Shown here: one piece after another, positions 43,386 to 51,733 of the stretch | Position numbering within the stretch: the first letter of the stretch is position 1 | Layout of the letters: each line of letters begins with the position of its first letter | Assembly: GCF_001908235.1 (NCBI RefSeq) | Contig: NZ_LGHK01000024.1 | Span: 1 to 64,000 of the forward strand | Direction: 5' to 3' | DNA from: Bradyrhizobium sp. NAS96.2 | Lineage (GTDB): Bacteria; Pseudomonadota; Alphaproteobacteria; Rhizobiales; Xanthobacteraceae | Length of the DNA: 64,000 nt | Program-made: the position numbers and the translations under genes | The notes under the pieces: generated by a model | Told to the model about the DNA's origin: nothing | The model's input: the letters and a program-made list of their open reading frames with translations, nothing else | Databases searched by the model: none

Positions 43386-44285
43386 ATGTCGAATGCAATC
43401 ATTCCCCTGCTGCTGGATAGCCTGGCCAGCGCCGCGTTGATCTTCTTCGCGGCGGTTGGCCTGACGCTGGTGTTCAGCGTGCTGCGCGTCCTCAACGTGG
43501 CTCACGGCAGTCTCTACTCGATCGGTGGCTATGCCGCGGCGTCGGCCTGCCTGTTCATCGCGAGCCAGCAGCTCAACCCCTATCTGTCGTTCGCTGCGCT
43601 GCTGTTAAGTGCGGTTTTCGTGGCCGCCATCTTCGGTCCGTTGATCGAGCGCAGCCTGGTCCGGTGGACGTACGGCAAGTCCGAAGCCGTCCAGATCCTG
43701 ATCACGTTCGGCCTGTTCCTCATCCTGGAGGACCTGCAGCGCCTGATCTTCGGCGTGCAATCCCTCTACGAGGACGCGCCGATGCGATTGCTCGGCACCT
43801 CGAGCATCGGCGGCGTGGTTTATCTGAACTACCAGATACTGCTGGTCGGGATGGCGGTCCTCGTCGTCGTGGGATTGCGGCTCCTGATCAACCACACGCG
43901 GCTCGGGCGCCTGTTCACGGCCGTCGTGACCGACCGTGAAATGGCGCAGTCGATCGGTATCGATACCAACCGGATCTTCATCCTGGCGTTCTCGCTCGGC
44001 GTGTTCCTCGCCGCGCTCGGAGGAGCCCTGTCGACGCCGACATCGGGCATTGCCCCGGGGCTCGGGGCCGACACCATGGTGCTCGCCTTTGCGGTGGCGG
44101 CGATCGGCGGGCTCGGGCAGATCGAGGGCGCCGCGGTCGCTTCGCTGATCGTCGGCCTGGCGCGCGTGCTCGCGATCTATCTCGCGCCTTCGCTGGACGC
44201 CGTTGCGCCATATGCGGCCATGCTGGTCGTGCTTCTGATCCGCCCCTACGGCCTGTTCGGATCGGTTACGGCGCGGAGGATATGA
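43386..44285 (+). CDS. Liv-type ABC permease, LivH family
   Basis: A 299-residue inner-membrane permease with about eight hydrophobic segments. LivH landmarks are LVFSVLRVLNVAHGSLYSIG near residues 27-46 and FAVAAIGGLGQIEGAAVASL near residue 235. It forms the membrane channel with the LivM-type protein at 44282, whose ATG overlaps this stop. The substrate is supplied by the binding protein at 41949. Confidence 0.9.
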   Translation: MSNAIIPLLLDSLASAALIFFAAVGLTLVFSVLRVLNVAHGSLYSIGGYAAASACLFIASQQLNPYLSFAALLLSAVFVAAIFGPLIERSLVRWTYGKSEAVQILITFGLFLILEDLQRLIFGVQSLYEDAPMRLLGTSSIGGVVYLNYQILLVGMAVLVVVGLRLLINHTRLGRLFTAVVTDREMAQSIGIDTNRIFILAFSLGVFLAALGGALSTPTSGIAPGLGADTMVLAFAVAAIGGLGQIEGAAVASLIVGLARVLAIYLAPSLDAVAPYAAMLVVLLIRPYGLFGSVTARRI

Positions 44286-45208
44286 TGCGGATCATTTTGA
44301 CCGCTGCCGCGGTGCTCACGCTCGCTGTCCTTCCCGCGGCCGCGCCGTGGCTGCAATTCGTGTTGACGCTGGCGATCGCCAAGGGCTTTGCGGCGCTCGG
44401 TGTCGCAGTGCTGCTGCGGGCCGGGTTGATCTCGATCGGCCACGCGATGTTCTTCGCGGCCAGCGCCTACGGCGTCGCCTTCCTGGCCCATGCCGGCATC
44501 AACGATCTCGGATTGCTGCTGCTGCTCTCGGTGCTGGTCGCTGCGCTGACCGGCGCGATCGCCGGCGCGTTCCTCGTCCGGTATCGCGCGATCTTCTTCG
44601 CGATGTTGAACCTCGCGGTCTCCATGGTGTTCTACGCGCTGTGCGCCAAACTCTACGGCGTCACGGGTGGGACGGACGGTATGCCCGTTCCGATTCCGGC
44701 GGTGTTCGGCATCATCTTTGCCGAGCCGGTGTTCAAGAGCGTGCTGTTCTACCTCAGCCTGGCGCTGATGGTGCTCGTCGGTCTCGCCGTCCAGCGGTAT
44801 CTCGACAGTCCGCTGGGGCATGCGCTATCGGCCGTCCACACCAACGAGATCAGGCTCGAATATCTGGGCATTCCGGTCTGGGCGGTGCTGCTGATCGCCT
44901 ATGTGATCTCGGCGGCCCTCGCCGGGCTCGGTGGCGCGATCTCTGCTTTTGCGATCGGTCGCGTGGTTCCCGACTTCGCGTTCTGGACCGCATCCGGCCA
45001 TCTCGTCCTGATCGCCGTGCTTGGCGGCATCGGTGGCGTGCCGGGCGCGTTCATCGGCGCCTTGTTCCTCGAACTGCTGCACAGCGCAGCGGTGACCGTA
45101 ACCGATGCCTGGAATCTGATCGTGGGCATGACCCTGATCATCGTGATCATGTTCATGCCGCAGGGCATCTATGGACTATTCGCGCGCAAGGAGGCGTCGA
45201 GCCCATGA
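44282..45208 (+). CDS. Liv-type ABC permease, LivM family
   Basis: A 308-residue inner-membrane permease. Family motifs are GLISIGHAMFFAASAYG (residues about 51-67), YGVTGGTDGMPVP and VLGGIGGVPGAFIGALFLE. It is coupled at both ends: its start overlaps the LivH stop by four bases and its stop overlaps the ATPase start (ATGA). The C-terminus is short, without the extra ATPase fusion found in some relatives. Confidence 0.9.
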   Translation: MMRIILTAAAVLTLAVLPAAAPWLQFVLTLAIAKGFAALGVAVLLRAGLISIGHAMFFAASAYGVAFLAHAGINDLGLLLLLSVLVAALTGAIAGAFLVRYRAIFFAMLNLAVSMVFYALCAKLYGVTGGTDGMPVPIPAVFGIIFAEPVFKSVLFYLSLALMVLVGLAVQRYLDSPLGHALSAVHTNEIRLEYLGIPVWAVLLIAYVISAALAGLGGAISAFAIGRVVPDFAFWTASGHLVLIAVLGGIGGVPGAFIGALFLELLHSAAVTVTDAWNLIVGMTLIIVIMFMPQGIYGLFARKEASSP

Positions 45209-45951
45209 GGCGTGCTATCCTGGAGGCCAAGAACCTCTGCGTCGCATTCAACGGGGTCAAGGCCGCCGACGGGGCGAGCATCGCGATCCACGACGGCGAG
45301 TTCCTCGCGATCATCGGTCCGAACGGATCGGGCAAGACGACGCTGCTCAACATCTGCACGGGTTATATCCGCCCGGTTTCAGGCAGCGTGCTGCTCGACG
45401 GCAACGATATCACCAGGCTGTCGCCGCGTGCCATTGCGCGACGCGGGGTCGCGCGCGCCTTCCAAATCCCGCAACTGTTCTCCGCGCAGCGCGTGATCGA
45501 CAACATGATGCTGGCGCTTGCCGCGAAAGACGGACTGTGGAGCGCGATCCGGCCGCTTGAAACGGCGCAGCGGCGCGACGAGGCAATGGCCTTGCTCGAA
45601 CTGGTCGGGCTCGACGGCGATGCCGAGCGGATCAGCAGCACCCTGCCTGAAGGTCATCGCAAGCTGCTCGACATCGCGGTTGCGCTGGCGCTCAAGCCGC
45701 GGCTCCTGCTGCTGGACGAGCCGACCAGCGGCGTGAGTGCGCTGGAGCGCTTCCCGCTGATGGAGGCGTTGATGAGCGCGCTGCGCCAGCGCCGCATCAC
45801 CGCGCTTTTCGTCGAGCACGACATGGACGTGGTTGCACGTTACGCAAGCCGCGTCCTGGTGTGGAATGCCGGGAATATCATGGCCGAAGGGCGGCCAGAC
45901 GAGGTGTTCGGCAACGCGCAAGTCCGCGAACGCGTCGTGGGAGTGGCCTAA
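45205..45951 (+). CDS. Liv-type ABC ATPase, LivG family
   Basis: A 248-residue ATPase with Walker A GPNGSGKTT, Q-loop RAFQIPQLFSA and Walker B LLLLDEPTSGVSALE. The signature helix is degenerate, reading LPEGHRKLLDIAVAL where LSYGQ or LSGGQ is normal, so ATP hydrolysis at the site formed with its partner may be weak. The H-loop FVEHDMDVV is intact. It works with the LivF ATPase whose ATG overlaps this stop (TAATG). Confidence 0.88.
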   Translation: MRRAILEAKNLCVAFNGVKAADGASIAIHDGEFLAIIGPNGSGKTTLLNICTGYIRPVSGSVLLDGNDITRLSPRAIARRGVARAFQIPQLFSAQRVIDNMMLALAAKDGLWSAIRPLETAQRRDEAMALLELVGLDGDAERISSTLPEGHRKLLDIAVALALKPRLLLLDEPTSGVSALERFPLMEALMSALRQRRITALFVEHDMDVVARYASRVLVWNAGNIMAEGRPDEVFGNAQVRERVVGVA

Positions 45952-46643
45952 TGCTCAGGCTCGACAAGGTCAGCGTCTCGATCGAGGGCGTTCGCGTGCT
46001 GCGCAAGGTCAGCTGCGACATCATCGCGCGCAAGACGACGGTGTTGATCGGCCGCAATGGCGCCGGCAAGACAACGACGCTTCGCGCGATCATGGGGCTC
46101 ATCGCGCATGACGAGGGCTCGATCCACCTCGATGCTGACGATCTCGGCAGCCGGCCTGCCTATACGCGCGCCCGGGCCGGCATCGGATATGCGCCGGAAG
46201 ATCGACGGCTGATACCGGAGTTGAGCGTCGAGGAGAACATCCGCCTTCCGGCACTGGCGCTGAATCTCGACAAGCCGGAAATCGTTCGCAGGCTGGACGA
46301 GATCTACACGCTGCTGCCCGAACTGCATGTGATGCGGTCCAGGCCTGCGGGCGGCGTTTCCGGCGGGCAGGGCAAGATGGTTGCGCTCGGCCGTGCGCTG
46401 ATGGTGGCGCGCAAGGTCCTGTTGCTCGACGAACCCTTCCAGGGGCTGGCGCCGGCCCTGGCGCTCGATTATGCACGGACGCTCGGTGAGCTGCGCAAGC
46501 ACCGCCCGGAGCTCGCTCTGCTGATCACGGAATCCTCGCCGGCCCTGCTCGACCGCGTCGCCGATCGCACGTTGCAGATCGAGCGCGGCGAGATTCTCGT
46601 TCCGTCTACCAAGGATGACAAAGCCCATGTTCATGAAGTTTGA
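45951..46643 (+). CDS. Liv-type ABC ATPase, LivF family
   Basis: A 230-residue ATPase with Walker A GRNGAGKTT, typical LivF segment GIGYAPEDRRLIPELSVEEN, signature VSGGQGKMVALGRAL and Walker B KVLLLDEPFQGLAP. The H-loop histidine position reads LLITESSPALLDR, so the usual histidine of the switch is replaced near Glu-Ser-Ser. With LivG's weak signature this suggests an asymmetric motor. It completes the importer and overlaps the DUF2848 gene by about 17 bp. Confidence 0.87.
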   Translation: MLRLDKVSVSIEGVRVLRKVSCDIIARKTTVLIGRNGAGKTTTLRAIMGLIAHDEGSIHLDADDLGSRPAYTRARAGIGYAPEDRRLIPELSVEENIRLPALALNLDKPEIVRRLDEIYTLLPELHVMRSRPAGGVSGGQGKMVALGRALMVARKVLLLDEPFQGLAPALALDYARTLGELRKHRPELALLITESSPALLDRVADRTLQIERGEILVPSTKDDKAHVHEV

Positions 46644-47310
46644 CCGCATCGCGAAGGATCGGACCGATCACGTCGGCGTCGAAATCGAATCGCTCGTGAT
46701 CGCGGGTTGGGCGGGCAGGAACGCGGCGGCGATCGAGCACCATATCGAGGAGCTCGCCGCGCTCGGAATCCCGCGCCCGTCGACGACGCCGCTCTACTAC
46801 CGTGTCGCAGCCCAGACGCTGACGCAGGCGGATCGCTTGACCGTGCTCGGTCCGGACAGTTCCGGTGAGGTCGAGCCCGTCGTGGTCGCCATGGCCGACG
46901 GACTCTGGATCGGAATCGGGTCCGACCATACCGATCGCAAGGCGGAAGCCGCAGGTATCGCACTTTCGAAGCAGCTCTGCGGCAAGCCGGTCGGCCGGCA
47001 GCTCTGGTCCTATGCTGATGTCGAGCCGCACTGGGATGAATTGGTGCTTCGCTCGTGGGCGACGATCGACGGCAAGCGGGTGCTCTATCAGGACAGCCCG
47101 GTTTCCTCGCTGAGAACGCCGCGCGATCTGATTCGCCGCTACGCGAACGCCGACATCCTTCCCGCCGGGACCTTGATGTTCTGTGGCACGCCGGGGGCGA
47201 TCGGCGGAATTCGCCCAGGAACGCGCTTCGAAATGGAGCTGAGCGACCCGGTTCTCAAGCGCTCCCTGACCCACGGCTACGATATCGACGTGCTTCCGGT
47301 CGTCTCTTGA
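46627..47310 (+). CDS. DUF2848 family protein (possible FAH-like hydrolase)
   Basis: A protein of about 227 residues. The opening VEIESLVIAGWAGRNAAAIE and the central YYRVAAQTLTQADRLTVLG match DUF2848. The end, MFCGTPGAIGGIRPGTRFEM, resembles the fumarylacetoacetate hydrolase fold motif, so a hydrolytic or decarboxylating step is possible. The gene overlaps livF and precedes an amidase by 30 bp. Start choice: the ATG at 46627 has AAGGA 11 bases upstream; an ATG at 46615 is also in frame. Confidence 0.78.
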   Translation: MFMKFDRIAKDRTDHVGVEIESLVIAGWAGRNAAAIEHHIEELAALGIPRPSTTPLYYRVAAQTLTQADRLTVLGPDSSGEVEPVVVAMADGLWIGIGSDHTDRKAEAAGIALSKQLCGKPVGRQLWSYADVEPHWDELVLRSWATIDGKRVLYQDSPVSSLRTPRDLIRRYANADILPAGTLMFCGTPGAIGGIRPGTRFEMELSDPVLKRSLTHGYDIDVLPVVS

Positions 47311-47340
47311 CTACCAACGTCCGGTGAGGAGCGTCGACCA

Positions 47341-48669
47341 ATGACGTTAGCCAACGACCAATCTCAACCCACCGCCGTGGCACGATTGGAAGCCGCACTG
47401 ACGCGCGCGCGCTCATCCGACGCAGCGAATGCCTTCACCGCCCTGTTCGAGGAGAGCGCCCGGTGCGAGGCCGAAGCCGCCGATCGGCGCGCCGCTGCCG
47501 GAACGACGCGCGGCCCGCTCGATGGTCGCATTGTCTCGGTCAAGGCTCTCTTCGATGTTGCCGGCACCGTGACCAGCTCGGGTTCAGCCGTCCTGCGCGC
47601 TTTGCCTCCCGCTGCTGAAGACGCGCTGGTCGTGAAGCGTTTGCGCGCGGCGGGAGCCGTGATCATCGGCAAGACGCAGATGACCGAGTTTGCCTTTTCG
47701 GCGCTCGGCACCAACCCGAACGATGGGGTGCCGGGCAATCCTCGCGACCGCCGGCGCGCTCCGGGAGGATCCTCATCTGGGGCTGTCGTCTCGGTCGTCG
47801 ACGGCATGGCGGACATCGCTATCGGGAGCGACACCGGAGGGTCGATCCGAATTCCGGCGGCGCTGTCGGGTGCAACCGGCTTCAAGCCGACCAGCGGCTT
47901 CGTGCCGACCGCCGGCGCGTTCTCGCTGTCGTCGAGCCTCGATACCATCGGTCCGATTGCTTCGAGCGTCGCGGACTGCTTCGTGGCCGATCAGGTGCTT
48001 TCGGGTGGCGACGTGGCGTCGCGGCCGCAGCTTGCCTCTCCATATACGTTTCGGCTCACTATCGCTCGCGGTCGCCTGTTTCACGGTTGCGAGCCGGAGG
48101 TGCTTGGCGCGTTCGAGAGTGCCGTCGAGCGGCTTCGATCAGGTGGCTTGCAGATCGCGGATGGATCGATCGAGACGGCTCTCGACAATGTCGCAGAGAT
48201 CGACAGCATCGGCACCTTTCCGTCGATCGAGGTCGGCGCGACGTTGCGCGGTCTCGGCCTATCGAGCCTGGACGGGGTCGACCCGAAAACCCGCGTTCGC
48301 ATCGAGGCGGGCGCCGGCATCCTCGGGATCGACTATGTGCGCATGGTGCGGCTGCGGGAAGCGGCGATCCGATCCTTCGAGCAGTCCTTCGGCAATGATG
48401 AGGTTTTCATCCTGCCGACGACCCCAATCCGCGCGCCGCTGCTGTCGTCGGTCGAGGAGGATAGTGCATTCCATCAGGCCAACGGTTTAGTGCTGCGCAA
48501 TCCACGCGTCGCCAATCTGCTCGATTGTCCGTCGATCTCGTTGCCGATACCCGTAGACGGGCTTCCCGTCGGTCTGATGTTGATCGGCCGCAGGAATGCC
48601 GACCGGCGCTTGCTGGAGATCGCGTCCTGTGTCGAGACGATGCTGCGAGGCCCTTCTCATCCTGCCTAG
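47341..48669 (+). CDS. amidase (amidase-signature family)
   Basis: A 442-residue amidase-signature hydrolase that cleaves a C-N amide bond. The Ser-cisSer-Lys triad is readable: Lys68 in VSVKALFD, Ser144 in PGGSSSG and nucleophile Ser168 in GSDTGGSIRIPAA. It could deamidate a nitrogen-containing ring-opening product of the HpaB-type oxygenase, or act on an imported amide. It is the last gene of the plus-strand cluster and converges with the TPR/OGT gene across 43 bp. Confidence 0.9.
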   Translation: MTLANDQSQPTAVARLEAALTRARSSDAANAFTALFEESARCEAEAADRRAAAGTTRGPLDGRIVSVKALFDVAGTVTSSGSAVLRALPPAAEDALVVKRLRAAGAVIIGKTQMTEFAFSALGTNPNDGVPGNPRDRRRAPGGSSSGAVVSVVDGMADIAIGSDTGGSIRIPAALSGATGFKPTSGFVPTAGAFSLSSSLDTIGPIASSVADCFVADQVLSGGDVASRPQLASPYTFRLTIARGRLFHGCEPEVLGAFESAVERLRSGGLQIADGSIETALDNVAEIDSIGTFPSIEVGATLRGLGLSSLDGVDPKTRVRIEAGAGILGIDYVRMVRLREAAIRSFEQSFGNDEVFILPTTPIRAPLLSSVEEDSAFHQANGLVLRNPRVANLLDCPSISLPIPVDGLPVGLMLIGRRNADRRLLEIASCVETMLRGPSHPA

Positions 48670-48712
48670 CGCTTATCCGCGGCGGTCGCGCAAGTTGGCG
48701 ACGCCGCAACGA

Positions 48713-51022
48713 TCACGCCGGGACGTCGATATGGTCCGACGCAAGGCCCGCCTGGTGACGCTCATACATCGCGGCGTAAGCGGCCTCGATATGCCGGGTG
48801 AAGCGTTTGGTATCGAACAACGGCGCCGTCAGCCGATTGGCCGCCAGCCTGGTCTTGAGCGCCGCGAGCTTCGAAGGATGGGTCGCAAGATCGACCGCCA
48901 TGTGCTCGTAAGCCTCCGGCGATTCTGCAACAAGCTCGGGCAGACCGGTCGCATGGAGCAAGCTCGCCCCGACCCGACTGGCAAACGTGTCGCCCAAAAC
49001 GGTCAGCACCGGCAGGCCGGCCCATAGCGCGTCGCTGGCGGTCGTGTGGGCGTTGTAGGGAGTATTGTCGAGGAACAGGCCGGCGAGGCGATGGCGTGCG
49101 AGATGGTCGGGCATCGATATGCGCTGTGCAAAGACCAGGCGCTCGGCAGCGACGCCTCGCGCGACCGCCTCCTTTCGCAGATTTGCGGCAGACTCGGCGT
49201 GGGCTTCGAGGAGCCACAACATGCTGCCCTCGACGCGGCCGAGAATCCTCATCCACCGATCGAACATCTGCGGGTTGATCTTGTAGTTGTTGTTGAAGCA
49301 ACAAAACACGAAGCCGGTCGGGGCCAGCCCCACCTCGCCGCGCGTGAACATACGTTCGGCAATGGCGCGCTTGTCGTCGTTGGCCTGATAGCTGTCGGGC
49401 AGAGCGACCACCTTTTCGCTGTAGAATTCGCGATGGTGGTCCGGGATCACGGTCCGATCGGCGATGATGTAGTCGATGAACGGGGCACCGAGTGTTCCGG
49501 GGTAACCCAGATAACTGACCTGGATAGGGGCGGGCCGGCGGCCAAGGACTCTGGTGCGTGATCCCCCGGTAAAGCCCTTCAGATCGACCAGGATGTCGAT
49601 TTCCAATCGTCTGATCAGGTCGGCGACCGCATCGTCGTTCATGTCCCCGACCTCGACAAATCGATCGAACGACGCCTCCAGCCGTCGACGCATCTCCGTG
49701 GGGTCTTTGGGCGACCATGAGATTGCCACCGTCTCGAATTTCGACCGGTCGTGGCACTCGAACAGCCCTGCCATCAAATGCGACGTCGCGTGGTTGCAAA
49801 AATCCGACGAGAAATAGCCGATGCGAATTCGATCGTGATGGTAGCGCTCGCCCCGCCAGCGCTGGCTTTCAGACGGCGGATGGTTCTTTGCGGTCCATCG
49901 CGTGGCGCATAGCAGTTGGTCGGCGGCCGATGAAGGCACGCTACAAAACAGAAATGGCGCCGCCGACGCGTCCCGATTCCTGATCGAATCGATCAGTTGG
50001 TCGCACTCGGCGTCGAAGTTACTCCAGTCGCAAATCTGAGATTTGGCGTGCAGGCGATAGCCTTCGATGTCGGCCTGGTCCGGCTGCAGCGCGACGGCCT
50101 TGTCATAGGCAGCGAGTGCCTCCTGGTAGCGCGCCAGCATGGATAGAACCTTGCCGCGGTTGGCGTAGGCGGCCGCATCGTCGCCTTTGTACTGGATCGC
50201 CTTGTCGATGCTGGCGAGCGCCGCCTCATGATCCCTGAGCTTGAGCAGCGCCGTGCCGCGGTTGTTGTAGGCCTCGCCATAGTCGGGCCGCAGTGCGATC
50301 GCCTTGTCGTAACTTGCAACGGCCTCTTCGAGACGGTCCAGTTTGATCAGCACGTTGCCGCGGTTGTAACACGCGCCGGCAATTCCCGGCGCCCGGTCGT
50401 AGCTCGCGAGCGCATCATCGAACCGTTCGAGGTCATTGAGCACGTTGCCGCGATCATTGTGTGCACCGGTATCGTTGGGCTTGAGCGCAATCGCCGTGTC
50501 CAGGCTCGCCAGGGCCTCTTCGAGTCGCCCGAGCTTTCTCAGCGCGGCGCCCCTGTTTCGATAGGCATCTGCATGGTTGGGCACCAGCGCGATCACGCGA
50601 TCGTAGCTCGCGAGCGCCTCCTCGTGGCGGCCAAGGTCTGCGAGCGTAAGTCCGCGATTGTAGAGCGCCGGCGAAAGGTCTTGCTTGATCGCGGTCGCCC
50701 GGTCGAAGCTCGCGAGCGCTTCGTCGAAACGACGCAAGGCGCGCAGCGCATTGCCAAGGTTGTTGTGAGCGTCCGCGACGTTGCCGTTGAGCCTGATGGC
50801 TCGCCGGATCAGATCAATGCCGCGCTCGCTGCGGCCGGTCTGCGCGGAGATCAGGCCCAATAGATGCAGCGCATCGAAGTTGCTTGGCTGTTGCCGGAGA
50901 ATGTCTTCATAGATCTTCTCTGCCGCCGCCAACTGCCCCCGCTGATGCAGCGCGAGGGCCTGAGCGAACGTGGGTTGAGCGGCGGTCGAATTGGATTTTT
51001 TGGGGTCACCTGTTTCGGGCAT
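48713..51022 (-). CDS. TPR protein with O-GlcNAc-transferase (SPINDLY-like) domain
   Basis: A 769-residue protein. Residues 15-335 are about nine tetratricopeptide repeats (for example ADAHNNLGNALRALRRFDEA). One repeat, around SYDRAPGIAGACYNRG, is four residues shorter than the 34-residue unit. Residues 390-750 are a GT41 glycosyltransferase: RIGYFSSDFCNHATSHL, PIQVSYLGYPGTLGAPFIDY, FCCFNNNYKINPQMFDRWM, and LFLDNTPYNAHTTASDALW. It would transfer a sugar from a nucleotide sugar to protein Ser/Thr. Bacterial targets of such enzymes include flagellins and adhesins; none is encoded nearby. Confidence 0.88.
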   Translation of the reverse strand: MPETGDPKKSNSTAAQPTFAQALALHQRGQLAAAEKIYEDILRQQPSNFDALHLLGLISAQTGRSERGIDLIRRAIRLNGNVADAHNNLGNALRALRRFDEALASFDRATAIKQDLSPALYNRGLTLADLGRHEEALASYDRVIALVPNHADAYRNRGAALRKLGRLEEALASLDTAIALKPNDTGAHNDRGNVLNDLERFDDALASYDRAPGIAGACYNRGNVLIKLDRLEEAVASYDKAIALRPDYGEAYNNRGTALLKLRDHEAALASIDKAIQYKGDDAAAYANRGKVLSMLARYQEALAAYDKAVALQPDQADIEGYRLHAKSQICDWSNFDAECDQLIDSIRNRDASAAPFLFCSVPSSAADQLLCATRWTAKNHPPSESQRWRGERYHHDRIRIGYFSSDFCNHATSHLMAGLFECHDRSKFETVAISWSPKDPTEMRRRLEASFDRFVEVGDMNDDAVADLIRRLEIDILVDLKGFTGGSRTRVLGRRPAPIQVSYLGYPGTLGAPFIDYIIADRTVIPDHHREFYSEKVVALPDSYQANDDKRAIAERMFTRGEVGLAPTGFVFCCFNNNYKINPQMFDRWMRILGRVEGSMLWLLEAHAESAANLRKEAVARGVAAERLVFAQRISMPDHLARHRLAGLFLDNTPYNAHTTASDALWAGLPVLTVLGDTFASRVGASLLHATGLPELVAESPEAYEHMAVDLATHPSKLAALKTRLAANRLTAPLFDTKRFTRHIEAAYAAMYERHQAGLASDHIDVPA

Positions 51023-51733
51023 CCGACGACTTCACGCGCTCCGTTCACTTCCAAAATCGCAATACCAACCGCATTGCAATCTACCAACACGGATGCCGCC
51101 GTATAGCAGCAAAAGCGGACGAATCGCGGATGAGGCCCAGGCCGCCTGTCTTCGCTCTCGCGTCGCTTAAGCATCGCGTGGTGTCCTGACCGGCATAGAA
51201 TTTTGAAGGTAAGTAGTTGATTTTGATGGATTTTAGTCGAAGGTCGCAGCCCTCTGCCAACGCAACTACCAGCATTGTCTTGCATAGCTCGATCAGTTCT
51301 TTGAAGACCCCTTAGGCGGGTGCGCGCAAAGGAAGGTCTGGCTTTGTTCAGCTAGACGGATCAGTCCGCGATCCCATCGAAGTCGCACACCATGAGCGCG
51401 GTTTCAGCCAGGCTGACGATATCCACCCGCAAGTCAGTGGTGGTCCCCTGACCGATAATGCCTTGCAGCGTCAGTTCTCCTCGTAGTGCTTCGATCATCC
51501 GTTTCATGCGTCGCTGGTACTTGGTGCCAGAGCGTTCGTCGTCGTGACTTAACATGTGGCAGTCTGCAGTTTGCTTCTTATCGGTGAATCGCCGGCGGCA
51601 AAATGAGATGTGCAACATGGGCATCGATTCCCGGAAAGGTGCTGTCGGACCGATTTGACGGTGATTTTTGGACACGGGCCGACCGGGATTTCCGGGCGGC
51701 ACCGTCCGCTGTCCGGGCAACTTCGTTGCAGAG
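51023..51733. other. intergenic region, no firmly supported gene
   Basis: About 710 bp between two minus-strand genes. A minus-strand frame ends at 51361 and could start at 51555 or 51618; its C-terminal part (MKRMIEALRGELTLQGIIGQ) looks protein-like, but no ribosome-binding site is present. The rest is lower in GC than its neighbours around 51190-51240 and shows no motif I recognise. Confidence 0.45.

Noticed and set aside
51361-51618. A minus-strand small gene ending at 51361
   Set aside because: The C-terminal part looks somewhat protein-like, but no start has a ribosome-binding site and I know no family; kept as a note in the intergenic entry.
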